Shown here in pieces: positions 25,728 through 34,488 of a stretch of 64,000 nucleotides of DNA. The notes beneath the pieces were generated by a model that worked only from the letters and a program-made list of their open reading frames with translations, did not search any database and had not been told where the DNA came from. The translations under genes were made by a program, and so were the position numbers. Every line of letters begins with the position of its first letter. The stretch's first letter is position 1. The DNA comes from Parvibaculum sp. (lineage in GTDB: Bacteria; Pseudomonadota; Alphaproteobacteria; Parvibaculales; Parvibaculaceae), in contig JAUSMV010000030.1 of the NCBI GenBank assembly GCA_030645235.1, forward strand, positions 1,360,988-1,424,987, read 5' to 3'.

Positions 25728-26348
25728 TTGAACGCGGGATATTTTCGAAATCAGGCCACCGGCGGGGGCAAGCGCCAGCGCACGCGCGCGGCACTGCTTG
25801 ATGCGACTGTGCGTCTTGTGGCCAGCAAGGGCATGGAGGCGCTGAAAATCAGCGACATTACCGATGCCGCCGAGCTGGCCAATGGCACATTCTACAATCA
25901 CTTTACAGATAAAGACGAAGTTCTGATCGAGGCGGCCTATGGCATTGCGGCGGAAATCAGCCGCCAGCTCGACGCCGATATGACCGGGATTGATGACGCG
26001 CCGTCGCGCGTTGTCACCGCCACGCGCAACTTCATCAGCATTGTGCTGCAGAAGCCCGACTGGGCGGCGCTCATTTTAGGCGGCGCACGGCATCTGCCGC
26101 ATCTGGGCGAAGACGCATCCCAATATTTGCGCAGCGACCTTGAACGCGGTGTGGCGCAAGGCAAGTTCGACGTGACCGTCACAAATTATCTGATGTCGCA
26201 AATACTGGCACTCATCACCGTTGCCATCACAATGCAACTCAACAAGGGCACCGACACGGCGATGACCGATCAAATCTGCGAAAATATTTTACGGCTTCTG
26301 GGTCTGACGCCGGCCAAGGCGCGGCGCGTCGTTGAAGCCATGCGTTAA
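25728..26348 (+). CDS. TetR family regulator of the monooxygenase operon
   Basis: About 206 residues. The helix-turn-helix is ISDITDAAELANGTFYNHFT near residues 41-60, after a basic segment GKRQRTRAAL. I chose TTG 25728, preceded by AGGAG with seven-base spacing; earlier ATG codons lack a ribosome site and lie near the operators. Divergent from the monooxygenase-SDR-membrane-FAH operon and likely its repressor. Ligand unknown. Confidence 0.82.
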   Translation: MNAGYFRNQATGGGKRQRTRAALLDATVRLVASKGMEALKISDITDAAELANGTFYNHFTDKDEVLIEAAYGIAAEISRQLDADMTGIDDAPSRVVTATRNFISIVLQKPDWAALILGGARHLPHLGEDASQYLRSDLERGVAQGKFDVTVTNYLMSQILALITVAITMQLNKGTDTAMTDQICENILRLLGLTPAKARRVVEAMR

Positions 26349-26357
26349 AAAGCGGAA

Positions 26358-26385
26358 CCCTGTGCCTCATCTGAAGCACAGGGTC
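26358..26385. terminator. Terminator-like hairpin between convergent genes
   Basis: ACCCTGTGC (26358-26366) and GCACAGGGT (26377-26385) are perfectly complementary with a 10-base loop. It lies between the convergent TetR and vWA genes. The T tract is weak. Confidence 0.6.
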
Positions 26386-26409
26386 ATGTCTTGGTGAAAG
26401 AGACGTTCC

Positions 26410-28041
26410 TTACTCGTTGACGCTTTTGGCATCCTTTGCCGCGCGCACGAGCTGCACAAATTCCGCCCTGAGGCCGAATTCATCCTCGCCGCGTGATTTC
26501 TGCGCCAATGCCGCAATCTCGTCATAGCCGAATCTGTCCGACACCCAGGGCGAGCCACGCAGGCGCTCGCCAAAGGCGGCAACCGCCAAGGCCCAGCGCG
26601 TGGCTTCGGGGGCGGCATCGACTGATGAATAGGCTTTGGCAGAAATCGGCTGCGAGATCAGTTTTGATGTCTCACCACCCGGCTTCTTGTAACGGATTTT
26701 GAGGAAGGCGAGCTCGCCGCCTTTTGTCTGCGTCGCAGGCTCTTCCTGATAGCGCAGCGGATCGCTTGATGATTTTGCACCGGCGGGTGTGATTTCATAA
26801 AGCGCCGTCACCGACACACCTGATCCGACTTCACCGGCATCGACCTGATCATTGTTGAAGTCTTCGCGGTTCAGCAACCGTGTCTCATAGCCGATGAGGC
26901 GATATTCGGAAACGACAGCCGGATTGAACTCGATCTGGATTTTCACATCATCGGCAATCGGGAAAAGCGAGCCTGCCAAATCGTCGCGCAGCAGCTTGCG
27001 GGCTTCCTGCATCGTGTCGATGTAACCCGCCGTGCCGTTGCCTGTCTGAGCAATGGCCTGCATCATCACGTCATTGTAATTGCCGCGTCCGAAACCATAG
27101 ACGGAAAGATAGATGCCAGATTTGCGTTTCTCAGCGACAAAGTCCTTGAGCTTTTCCGGATCGTCCACGCCGACGTTGAAATCACCGTCGGTTAGCAGGA
27201 TCACACGGTTGACCGCATCGGCGTCAAAATTCTCCTGACTGAGCGCATAGGCCAGCGCCAGACCTTCGCCGCCCGCTGTCGAGCCGCCGGATTCCAAAGC
27301 ACCGAGGGCTGCGCGGATTTTCCGCTTCTCCTTGCCCGAAGTCGGGGCGAGTACTTCACCGGCCGAACCTGCATAGGCGACAATCGAAACGCGGTCTTTG
27401 TCATCCAGTTGATCGACGAGAAGGTTCAACGCTTTCTTGGCGAGCGGCAACTTGTCTTCGTCCTGCATTGAACCTGATGTATCGACCAGAAAGACGAGAT
27501 TGAGCGGTGGCTGCGTTTTATGCGGCACGTCATAGCCCTGCAATCCGATATGCAGGATCTGACGCTCCTTTGACCAGGGCGAAGGCACCAGCGCCGTCGT
27601 CGCGCGGAAAGGCGCCTCAGCACTCTTAGGTTTCACATAGCCATAGTCGAAATAATTGATAAGTTCTTCGACACGCACAGCGTCGCGCGGTGGCAATGTT
27701 CCGTCATTGAGGAAACGCCGCGTATTGGCATAAGAGGCTGTATCGACGTCGATTGAGAAAGTCGAGACCGGATCAGTGGCGACCCGTTTGACATTGTTCA
27801 GTGGTGCATCGGGATATTTTTCGTTTTCGGGTTCCGCCATGCGCTTCGCCATCTGCATGGGAGGCGCATAGTTTGCGGCGATGTCGGCCTGTAAACCCGG
27901 AGCGTAATTTTCGGACATAGAGCCTGGTACCACACGTCCGGCCATACTCGCATTGGTGGCTTGGTCCGAAGCGGAACATGCCGTCAGAGCAAGCGCTGCC
28001 ATTGCACCGGCACCCAGTGCCAGTACATGAAATTTTTTCAT
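26410..28041 (-). CDS. von Willebrand factor A domain lipoprotein (YfbK-like)
   Basis: 543 residues. A lipoprotein signal peptide ends ALTAC, so the protein should be membrane-anchored and exported. An N-terminal vWF-like region (DPVSTFSIDVDTASYANTRR) precedes the vWA domain with the MIDAS metal motif DTSGSMQ around residue 190 and LTDGDFNVG. The C-terminal DUF3520-type region follows. The family binds metal ions and probably protein partners; its cellular role is not established. Monocistronic. Confidence 0.85.
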   Translation of the reverse strand: MKKFHVLALGAGAMAALALTACSASDQATNASMAGRVVPGSMSENYAPGLQADIAANYAPPMQMAKRMAEPENEKYPDAPLNNVKRVATDPVSTFSIDVDTASYANTRRFLNDGTLPPRDAVRVEELINYFDYGYVKPKSAEAPFRATTALVPSPWSKERQILHIGLQGYDVPHKTQPPLNLVFLVDTSGSMQDEDKLPLAKKALNLLVDQLDDKDRVSIVAYAGSAGEVLAPTSGKEKRKIRAALGALESGGSTAGGEGLALAYALSQENFDADAVNRVILLTDGDFNVGVDDPEKLKDFVAEKRKSGIYLSVYGFGRGNYNDVMMQAIAQTGNGTAGYIDTMQEARKLLRDDLAGSLFPIADDVKIQIEFNPAVVSEYRLIGYETRLLNREDFNNDQVDAGEVGSGVSVTALYEITPAGAKSSSDPLRYQEEPATQTKGGELAFLKIRYKKPGGETSKLISQPISAKAYSSVDAAPEATRWALAVAAFGERLRGSPWVSDRFGYDEIAALAQKSRGEDEFGLRAEFVQLVRAAKDAKSVNE

Positions 28042-28189
28042 CTGATGTAACCCCTTGGTTGTTACCCATTGCGGGCAGGATCATCAAATGTTCCGCTCAC
28101 GGTAAAAGTGGGGCGCAATTCAAGCGTGATTGTGGCCGATCAGATTTCCGATCCGGCGGCGCAAAAATGCAACAGGGCGGTGTGTGCTG

Positions 28190-29236
28190 TCACTCGTCCG
28201 CGGGACGGGCGCGTTTTTTCTTTGTGGCTGACCTGATGTGATGGCTCTGGCCCCTGATCCGCGCCCGCGCTTCGGCAGGGGTTTCGGTATTGCCCTGATT
28301 TTCGGTTGCCAGTTTCAGCCAGCGTTGCAACCGGTCAGCGTCCAGCGTGCCTTTTTTGATGGCGGCCTGAATGGCGCAGCCCGGTTCCATGTCGTGGCTG
28401 CAATCTGAAAACTTGCAGGTTTGGGCCAGTTCAATGACATCCGCAAACAAGGTCTCAATGCCTTCGGCATTATCGCTCATGCTCAGAGAGCGCATGCCCG
28501 GCGTATCAATCAGCCAGCCGCCCGACAATGTGCGGCGGAGGCTGCGGGCCGTTGTTGTGTGCCGACCCTTGGCGTCATTTTCCCGAATGCCCTGTGTGGC
28601 CGTCTCGATGCCGGCCAACCCGTTCATGATGGTGGATTTGCCGACGCCCGATGAGCCGACAAGCGCCGCCGTCTGTCCTGCTTTCACCCATGGCAGTAAT
28701 TGATCAAGGGATTTGGGATTGCGCGCATCGAGAATGACCACGGGCATATCCGCCAAAAGTCGCTCAGCCTGTTTTTTGTAATCACCCGCATCCGACGCCA
28801 TATCGGCTTTGGTCAGAACCAGAACGGGCGCGATACCGCTGCTGATCGCCAAAGCGAGATAGCGCTCCAGGCGCGCCGGATTGAAATCATCATTGCAGGA
28901 GGACACGATCAACAACGTATCGACATTGGCCGCGATAAGCTGGCGCTTGTCGCCCGATCCTTCGGTCTTGCGGCGCAAGAGTGTGCGGCGTTCAAGCAGG
29001 GAATGGATGCGTCCGCTTTCAGGATCGCACAGCACCCAGTCTCCGACGGCAAAATCACCCGCGCGCATATCCGACGGCAGTTCAAGGGTGAGATCACCCA
29101 GTGCTGATTTCGCCATGACAAGATCGCGATGAATATCGCTGATGCGGGCAGGCGGCATATTGGCCGACACATCCGGCCCGATCTGTGAGCTGAAATGAGC
29201 AGACCAGCCGAGGTCAGCGAGAGTGGTCTCTGTCAT
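28190..29236 (-). CDS. rsgA: Ribosome small subunit-dependent GTPase A
   Basis: 348 residues. RsgA is a circularly permuted GTPase that checks 30S subunit maturation. The order G4 (LTKADMAS), G1 (VGSSGVGKST), G3 (DTPGM) is visible, as is the C-terminal zinc site CKFSDCSHDMEPGC. An N-terminal OB-fold precedes these. It is close behind the Rrf2-type regulator gene (48 bases), both on the minus strand, and may be co-transcribed. Confidence 0.92.
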   Translation of the reverse strand: MTETTLADLGWSAHFSSQIGPDVSANMPPARISDIHRDLVMAKSALGDLTLELPSDMRAGDFAVGDWVLCDPESGRIHSLLERRTLLRRKTEGSGDKRQLIAANVDTLLIVSSCNDDFNPARLERYLALAISSGIAPVLVLTKADMASDAGDYKKQAERLLADMPVVILDARNPKSLDQLLPWVKAGQTAALVGSSGVGKSTIMNGLAGIETATQGIRENDAKGRHTTTARSLRRTLSGGWLIDTPGMRSLSMSDNAEGIETLFADVIELAQTCKFSDCSHDMEPGCAIQAAIKKGTLDADRLQRWLKLATENQGNTETPAEARARIRGQSHHIRSATKKKRARPADE

Positions 29237-29284
29237 ACGGGCTTGCTCTTGTTCAAACGTCAGGCATGAGGGACCCGCGGTCCG

Positions 29285-29788
29285 TCACGAAGCTGCAACG
29301 ACTTTTTTGACGACGCGTTTGCGCGCCGGTTTCCCAGCGGCCGGTTTGGTTTCCACCGGCAGAGCATCAACCAGTTGCCCGCCACTGAGTGAGCTTAATG
29401 TCGTCGCATCAAGAATAGAGGCCACCGCATCGCGGACTTCGCGCATGACGATACGCACGCCACAGGCTTTCTCATCCTTGCAGTCTGCGCAACGACGATA
29501 ACCCGTCAGGCTGGCGCAAGGGATAGGCGCGAGCGGGCCGTCAATAATGCGGATCACCTGCGCGAAAGTGATGGTTTCAGCCGGACGCCCCAGTACATAG
29601 CCGCCATGCTTGCCGCGATGACTATGCACGAGACCGTTGCGCTTCAAATCGATCAGGATCAAATCCAGAAATTTCTTTGGAACATTTTGCCGGTTGGCAA
29701 TGTCCTGCGCCTGCAAAAGCTCACCAGCGGGCTGCGCGGCCAGAGCAAGCATGGCTTTCAAAGCATATTTGGCCTTTTGAGAGAGCAT
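29285..29788 (-). CDS. Rrf2 family regulator with cysteine cluster
   Basis: 167 residues. A winged-helix DNA-binding domain occupies the first 80 residues (AQDIANRQNVPKKFLDLIL). Cysteines are then spaced as CASLTGYRRCADCKDEKAC, consistent with an iron-sulfur cluster as in IscR/NsrR-type Rrf2 proteins. The last 20 residues are Lys/Ala/Pro-rich (KPAAGKPARKRVVKKVVAAS), an unusual basic tail for this family. Targets cannot be assigned; iron, sulfur, nitric oxide or cysteine sensing are possible. Confidence 0.85.
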   Translation of the reverse strand: MLSQKAKYALKAMLALAAQPAGELLQAQDIANRQNVPKKFLDLILIDLKRNGLVHSHRGKHGGYVLGRPAETITFAQVIRIIDGPLAPIPCASLTGYRRCADCKDEKACGVRIVMREVRDAVASILDATTLSSLSGGQLVDALPVETKPAAGKPARKRVVKKVVAAS

Positions 29789-30044
29789 AGACGGGTCGCC
29801 TGTGGTGACAGATTCTGCTTATCAGGACTATGACATATTTTACATGATTCAATCGATCAATTTAAGGCATTTTCTGCCACAGATCGTTCTTTCCAAATGT
29901 CACGGACCCGGAGCCAACAGCGGCCTCAATCCAAACTGCCGTCCGGATGAAAGCGAACGCGATGTAAATAATTCTGCATACGGACTTTTATAAAATCCTG
30001 CAGTGACGGAAACGTCTATAACGAATGGGGAGGCTTTCGACATC
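29789..30044. other. A/T-rich intergenic region
   Basis: 256 bases between the divergent upstream end of the Rrf2 gene and the 3' end of the LysR gene. A/T-rich with no convincing ORF. It must hold the Rrf2 promoter; I see no strong palindrome or RNA gene. Confidence 0.4.
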
Positions 30045-30935
30045 TCATTCCGCGCACACTTCCCGGATACGTCCACGCAACCAGCGATGTGCCGGATCAG
30101 CATCCAGCCGCGGGTGCCAGAGCAGTGAGATTGTCATCTCGGGCGTGGCAAACGGGAGGGGAAAGCTATGCATATCCTCGCGCAGGCTTGACGTATGGCG
30201 TTCCGGAACAGTGGCAATCAGGTCTGAAGCTCTCGCAAGAGAGAGCGCCGTCGAAAAGCCGCCAACAATTGTGACGATCTCCCGCTCCAATCCAAGCAGG
30301 CGCATCGCATCGTCTAGCGGCCCACCCTCAAGACCCTGCCGCGAGACGAGAATGTGCCGACCAGCGGCGTAGCGCGCGGGTGTAATCTCATCCTTGCTCA
30401 GCGGGTGCTCTTTTCGCACAGCGCCAACGAAACGGTCTCGAAACAGCGCCTGCACACGTAATTCAGGGCCCGTCGTCTTCTCCACGACCCCGGTTTCAAG
30501 ATCAACTGCACCCTCGCGCAGCGGCGCACTATCTTTGTCCGGCTTCTGCAAAAAACGCAGTCGCACGCCGGGCGCCTCTTCGCCAACGCGAGTAATGAGG
30601 TCCGGACCAAAGCACTCCGCAAAACCTTCGCTGGTCCGCAATGTAAAGGTCCGGACCAACTGTTTGAGATTGAGGATCTCAGCGGGGCGCAGAACGGCCT
30701 CTGCATCCTCCACGAGTTGTCTGACCCGTTCGCGGAGTTCAAGCGCTCTGGGTGTGGGGACAAGACCGCGTCCGGCTCTGACCAATAACGGATCACCCAT
30801 AGCCTCCCGCAATCGCGCCAACGCGCGGCTCATCGCCGACGGGCTAAGTCGCAAGCGCCGGGCGGCACCCGCCACGCTGCCTTCCGCGAGCAGCACATCA
30901 AGAGTGACAAGCAGATTGAGATCGGGTGTCGCCAT
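30045..30935 (-). CDS. LysR family transcriptional regulator
   Basis: 296 residues. The N-terminal helix-turn-helix is GSVAGAARRLRLSPSAMSRALARLREAMGD in part (residues 19-48), typical of LysR. The periplasmic-binding-protein-like effector domain follows. It is divergent from a DHA2-type exporter gene, the standard arrangement for an activator controlling its neighbour. Effector unknown. Confidence 0.9.
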   Translation of the reverse strand: MATPDLNLLVTLDVLLAEGSVAGAARRLRLSPSAMSRALARLREAMGDPLLVRAGRGLVPTPRALELRERVRQLVEDAEAVLRPAEILNLKQLVRTFTLRTSEGFAECFGPDLITRVGEEAPGVRLRFLQKPDKDSAPLREGAVDLETGVVEKTTGPELRVQALFRDRFVGAVRKEHPLSKDEITPARYAAGRHILVSRQGLEGGPLDDAMRLLGLEREIVTIVGGFSTALSLARASDLIATVPERHTSSLREDMHSFPLPFATPEMTISLLWHPRLDADPAHRWLRGRIREVCAE

Positions 30936-30977
30936 CGGTTGACTATAGCACAGCCTGACTATGATGTGGCGTTAAAC

Positions 30978-31003
30978 GCACGAATAAAGTGCGAATGATG
31001 CAC
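30978..31003. promoter_or_regulatory. Alternating GCAC/GTGC array between LysR and exporter genes
   Basis: GCAC-N7-GTGC-N7-GCAC: three half sites at 30978, 30989 and 31000 with 11-base periodicity, one helical turn. The spacers GAATAAA and GAATGAT are also similar. It sits in the divergent intergenic region and is a good candidate LysR binding site. Confidence 0.5.
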
Positions 31004-31075
31004 CTTCCGCCATATCAGTCCGGAAGTTAGGGTCTGCCAGCTCCGTTTCAGGAGCTGTCCAGAACGGAGACCATA

Positions 31076-32539
31076 TTGGAACCGAATATCGCAGATCAGG
31101 TCACACCAGATACCGCACATGCGGCTCTAGCCCCTTCAACACGGTGGGCGCTCGCCGCCCTGTCCCTGTCCATGCTGATGCCTTCGCTGGACACCAGCAT
31201 TGCCAATGTCGGCCTGCCGACCTTGGCACAGGCGTTCGGTGCCTCTTTCCAGGAGGCTCAATGGATCGTCCTCGCCTATCTCCTCGCCATGACCACGTTG
31301 ATTGTCAGCGCCGGACGGCTCGGTGACATCATCGGGCGGCGGCGGTTGTTACTCGCCGGGATTTGTCTGTTCACGGTTACATCACTCCTTTGCAGCATTG
31401 CGGGTACGCTCTGGCTACTGGTGGCGGCGCGCGCTGCGCAAGGCCTTGGCGCGGCTATGATGATGGCTCTCACTGTTGCTCTTGCTGGCGAAACGGTTCC
31501 GAAAGAAAAGACCGGTAGCACAATGGGGCTGCTCGGAACGATGTCAGCCATAGGCACCACCCTGGGAGCTCCGATCGGCGGCGTCTTGATCGCGGGATTC
31601 GGGTGGCAAGCAATCTTTCTCATTAATGTGCCGCTGGGCATCGCAAATTTTCTGCTCGCCTATCGCTATCTGCCTACGGATCATCAAGGACAAGAAACCG
31701 ATCGCGTGAGCTTCGATAAATTGGGCACAATGCTTATTGCTCTGACACTTGCGGCTTACGCCCTTGCCATGACGACCGGACATGGTCGCTTCAGCCAGAT
31801 CAACGCGGTTCTGCTATTGGCCGCAGTCTTCGGGCTTGGCCTATTCGTGCTCGCGGAGACAAGAACCACCTCTCCGTTGATCCGATTGATGATGTTCCGC
31901 AATCCAGTGCTGAGCGCCAGTCTCATAATGAACATACTCGTCTCGACTGTGATGATGGCAACACTCGTGGTCGGGCCGTTCTATCTCTCTCATGCGCTCG
32001 GACTGCAAGCAGCCATGATCGGGCTCACCCTATCAGTTGGGCCGCTTGTCGCAGCACTGAGCGGTATTCCCGCAGGTCATTTTGTTGACCGGATTGGTGC
32101 GCAACGCATGGTCGTCGTCGGTCTCTGTGCAATCACGACGGGGTCTCTCTTGCTCTTCATGCTGCCGTTACAGTCCGGCATTGCCGGATATGTCGCGCCC
32201 ATCGCGACGATCACCGCAGGTTACGCACTGTTCCAGACAGCCAATAACACCACCATCATGTCCAATACCGGCCCTGACCAACGGGGTGCAGCGGCCGGCC
32301 TACTTAGTCTGTCGCGCAATATTGGATTAATCACCGGTGCAGCCGCCATGGGGGCAGTATTTGCCCTTGCATCATCAACAGCCGACATCATGACAGCGGG
32401 GCCGGAGGCCGTTGCGACCGGTATGCAACGCACTTTTGCTGTCGCCGCCGCTTTGACCGGCATCGCCCTTGCAGTCGGGTCAATTGGCCATACACTTGCA
32501 CTGGCGCAGCGCGCCGGTCTTGAAATAGCGGATGAGTGA
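31076..32539 (+). CDS. MFS multidrug efflux transporter, DHA2 (EmrB/QacA) type
   Basis: 487 residues with about 14 hydrophobic segments. Signature motif A is GRLGDIIGRRRL and the N-terminal LDTSIANVGLPTLAQ is typical of 14-TM DHA2 exporters. It exports hydrophobic drugs or metabolites with protons. TTG start at 31076, preceded by GGAG with seven-base spacing. Divergent from a LysR gene. No membrane-fusion partner gene is adjacent, so it probably acts alone. Confidence 0.88.
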   Translation: MEPNIADQVTPDTAHAALAPSTRWALAALSLSMLMPSLDTSIANVGLPTLAQAFGASFQEAQWIVLAYLLAMTTLIVSAGRLGDIIGRRRLLLAGICLFTVTSLLCSIAGTLWLLVAARAAQGLGAAMMMALTVALAGETVPKEKTGSTMGLLGTMSAIGTTLGAPIGGVLIAGFGWQAIFLINVPLGIANFLLAYRYLPTDHQGQETDRVSFDKLGTMLIALTLAAYALAMTTGHGRFSQINAVLLLAAVFGLGLFVLAETRTTSPLIRLMMFRNPVLSASLIMNILVSTVMMATLVVGPFYLSHALGLQAAMIGLTLSVGPLVAALSGIPAGHFVDRIGAQRMVVVGLCAITTGSLLLFMLPLQSGIAGYVAPIATITAGYALFQTANNTTIMSNTGPDQRGAAAGLLSLSRNIGLITGAAAMGAVFALASSTADIMTAGPEAVATGMQRTFAVAAALTGIALAVGSIGHTLALAQRAGLEIADE

Positions 32540-32605
32540 CTGATGGCGCACGGTCAACTGCTTCCGTTTACACCGGCGATTATCCGATCCTTTTGGAGGA
32601 ACAGG

Positions 32606-32959
32606 TCACCGACCCGCTTTGATCGAGATTGTCAGCGCTTCACCTGACGCGCTCTTCACGCTCCAGCTGTCGCCAACATTTTTCCCCTGCACATAATCGA
32701 AACATGCTTTGGGTGCGGCCGCTGGTGAATTCTGCTCCGTGCAAAACTTGTCGTCAGCGATACTCCATACACCACCCACCTTGCTCCCATCGGCCAGCGT
32801 GATTTTGTAGGTGCTGTCTGGTTCGATGAACCAGGCTGAAGATGTACCCTGCGCATCGGTGGCAATCAGTGTGTTGCCATAGGTGCTATCAACGGTATTG
32901 GCATAAGCGGGCGCAGCAAACAGCAGAGCAGCCAATCCGCAAATCAATCTCTTATTCAT
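32606..32959 (-). CDS. Small exported protein of unknown function
   Basis: 117 residues with a clear Sec signal peptide (KRLICGLAALLFAAPAYA). The mature part has two cysteines (FCTEQN and ACFDY) that could form a disulphide and reads as a small beta-barrel-like domain (TYKITLADGSKVGGVWS). It resembles short periplasmic proteins with a VGGVW-type repeat, but I do not recognise a family. It follows the DUF1329 gene by 73 bases on the same strand and could be the tail of that operon. Confidence 0.65.
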   Translation of the reverse strand: MNKRLICGLAALLFAAPAYANTVDSTYGNTLIATDAQGTSSAWFIEPDSTYKITLADGSKVGGVWSIADDKFCTEQNSPAAAPKACFDYVQGKNVGDSWSVKSASGEALTISIKAGR

Positions 32960-33032
32960 TCAGTTTCTCCCTTTGTAAGTCCCCACGCACACGGATGGGG
33001 ACAATCGACAGGCTATGCGGCGGGTGACCGGA

Positions 33033-34415
33033 TCAACTGCCCAACCTCAACAGAGCCTCGCGCGTCAGATACCGGTCATAGGCGGACAAATCATTGACCA
33101 TCATCGTGTGGCCTCCGGTGACGGACTTCACCTGCTCCATGCGCGTCATCCGATCAGACTGAATGTCATGCGCGTGCAGCATGGTCCATGACCAATAGGG
33201 ATGCGCTCCGTCGCGCACCTCGTCATTCTTGCCTTCGTAAAGCGAGAAGGCGCCATCAAAGGAGCGGAACATTTCGCCGCGCCGGTCAAATGAGACCATT
33301 GTCAGCGGGAGCAATGTACGAGCGTCAAACCAAACCTGTTTTTTCGATATAGGCGCACGCGGATACTTGACCGGCTCGGCTTCGACGACAATGGCTTCGG
33401 GTACAAACTCAACATCCATGTCCCAGAATGTGTGTCCCCTTGGCCCGCCATGCGTCGTGTGCTCCCAATTGGGATGATCCGATTGCCAGCCCCCCGACAG
33501 AGCGGCCAGCGTCGGTCCGCGGTGCACGATCCTGTAATTGCCCCATGTCAAGAACGGATCGCCGGCACCCCAGGCATCTGACAGATAAAGAGACGAGCCG
33601 GCGATCAACGGCTCGAAGCGCTGGTTTGTCGGGAAGGTGCGAACGCGCTTGAACTCCGGCAAATAGCCATAAAGGTCGGGGAACTCGTTCTGGTCATAGG
33701 GCCAGATGTTCAGAAACGAAGTGCCCTGAATACTGTTAGGAGCGGTAAAAATAATACTCTGATAGCGCAGCTTGTCTTCATAGCCCGGCCAATAGGGCTT
33801 TGGATCAACCGAGACACGACCGACTGCTGCAAGCTCTGCCCAACAGGCTTCATAGCGATAGGCAACATTGCCCTGCGGTTCGAGATCATATTCCCTGATC
33901 GGATAGAAGGAGACATCATGCCGGCCCCAACTCAGCGTCAGTCCGGCGAAAACCTCAATGGCCGATTTTGGATCGGGAAAGGGATTTCCGCCGATCCATG
34001 GCTTGCCGTCATCCGTCACAACATTGCCCTGCGCATCAAAGCGGGCCCGACCTGTGTTGCGCAGCGTCGCCTCGATATATTCCCAGGGGCTCAGTTTGTA
34101 GATGTCTGTTGTGGTAGGAACGACACGCAGTTTGCGGCCCATATCGCGGATCTGTGCGTATCGGATCGGATCGAGAAGCTCTTGGATATGCTCGACATTC
34201 TGCGCATCGATCATCTGGCCTGTGCTGATCTTGCCGGATGTATAGTCATCAATCGAAAGCAGGTGATCGGGATAGGCTGCCGTCACATCGCCCGCGTGCG
34301 CGATGGTCGGCCATAAGGGTGCCAGCACGCCTGTTGTCAGCAATCCGCTGCCGACGCCTGCCAGGAATGAGCGCCGCGAATAATCCCGACCAAATTTGCG
34401 GATGTGATGAACCAT
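33033..34415 (-). CDS. DUF1329 protein with Tat signal, paralogue 1
   Basis: 460 residues from ATG 34415. The N-terminal DYSRRSFLAGVGSGLL is a twin-arginine signal, so the protein should be exported folded. The mature part is DUF1329, a LolA/LolB-like beta domain found next to DUF1302 barrels. It shares almost the whole order of motifs with the gene at 37242-38606 (PWIGGNPFPDP, LSWGRHD, FPTNQRFEPL), so the two are diverged duplicates. Together with the DUF1302, YCF48 and MMPL proteins it is predicted to move hydrophobic compounds across the envelope. An ATG at 34466 lies in a hairpin and was rejected. Confidence 0.85.
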   Translation of the reverse strand: MVHHIRKFGRDYSRRSFLAGVGSGLLTTGVLAPLWPTIAHAGDVTAAYPDHLLSIDDYTSGKISTGQMIDAQNVEHIQELLDPIRYAQIRDMGRKLRVVPTTTDIYKLSPWEYIEATLRNTGRARFDAQGNVVTDDGKPWIGGNPFPDPKSAIEVFAGLTLSWGRHDVSFYPIREYDLEPQGNVAYRYEACWAELAAVGRVSVDPKPYWPGYEDKLRYQSIIFTAPNSIQGTSFLNIWPYDQNEFPDLYGYLPEFKRVRTFPTNQRFEPLIAGSSLYLSDAWGAGDPFLTWGNYRIVHRGPTLAALSGGWQSDHPNWEHTTHGGPRGHTFWDMDVEFVPEAIVVEAEPVKYPRAPISKKQVWFDARTLLPLTMVSFDRRGEMFRSFDGAFSLYEGKNDEVRDGAHPYWSWTMLHAHDIQSDRMTRMEQVKSVTGGHTMMVNDLSAYDRYLTREALLRLGS

Positions 34416-34449
34416 ATTGTCTGTCAGACAGGCCGGAGACAAACAGAGC

Positions 34450-34476
34450 GGGAGCGGGCACGCCATGCCCGCTCCC
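34450..34476 (-). promoter_or_regulatory. Perfect hairpin between DUF1302 and DUF1329 genes
   Basis: GGGAGCGGGCA-N5-TGCCCGCTCCC is an 11-base-pair stem. On the minus strand it is not followed by a clear T tract, so an mRNA-processing or partial-attenuation role is more likely than full termination. Confidence 0.5.
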
Positions 34477-34488
34477 TTGTCAGCAGTG

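Noticed and set aside
34466-34476. Upstream ATG for DUF1329 paralogue 1
   Set aside because: It lies within a perfect hairpin, and the Tat signal begins at the ATG at 34415.
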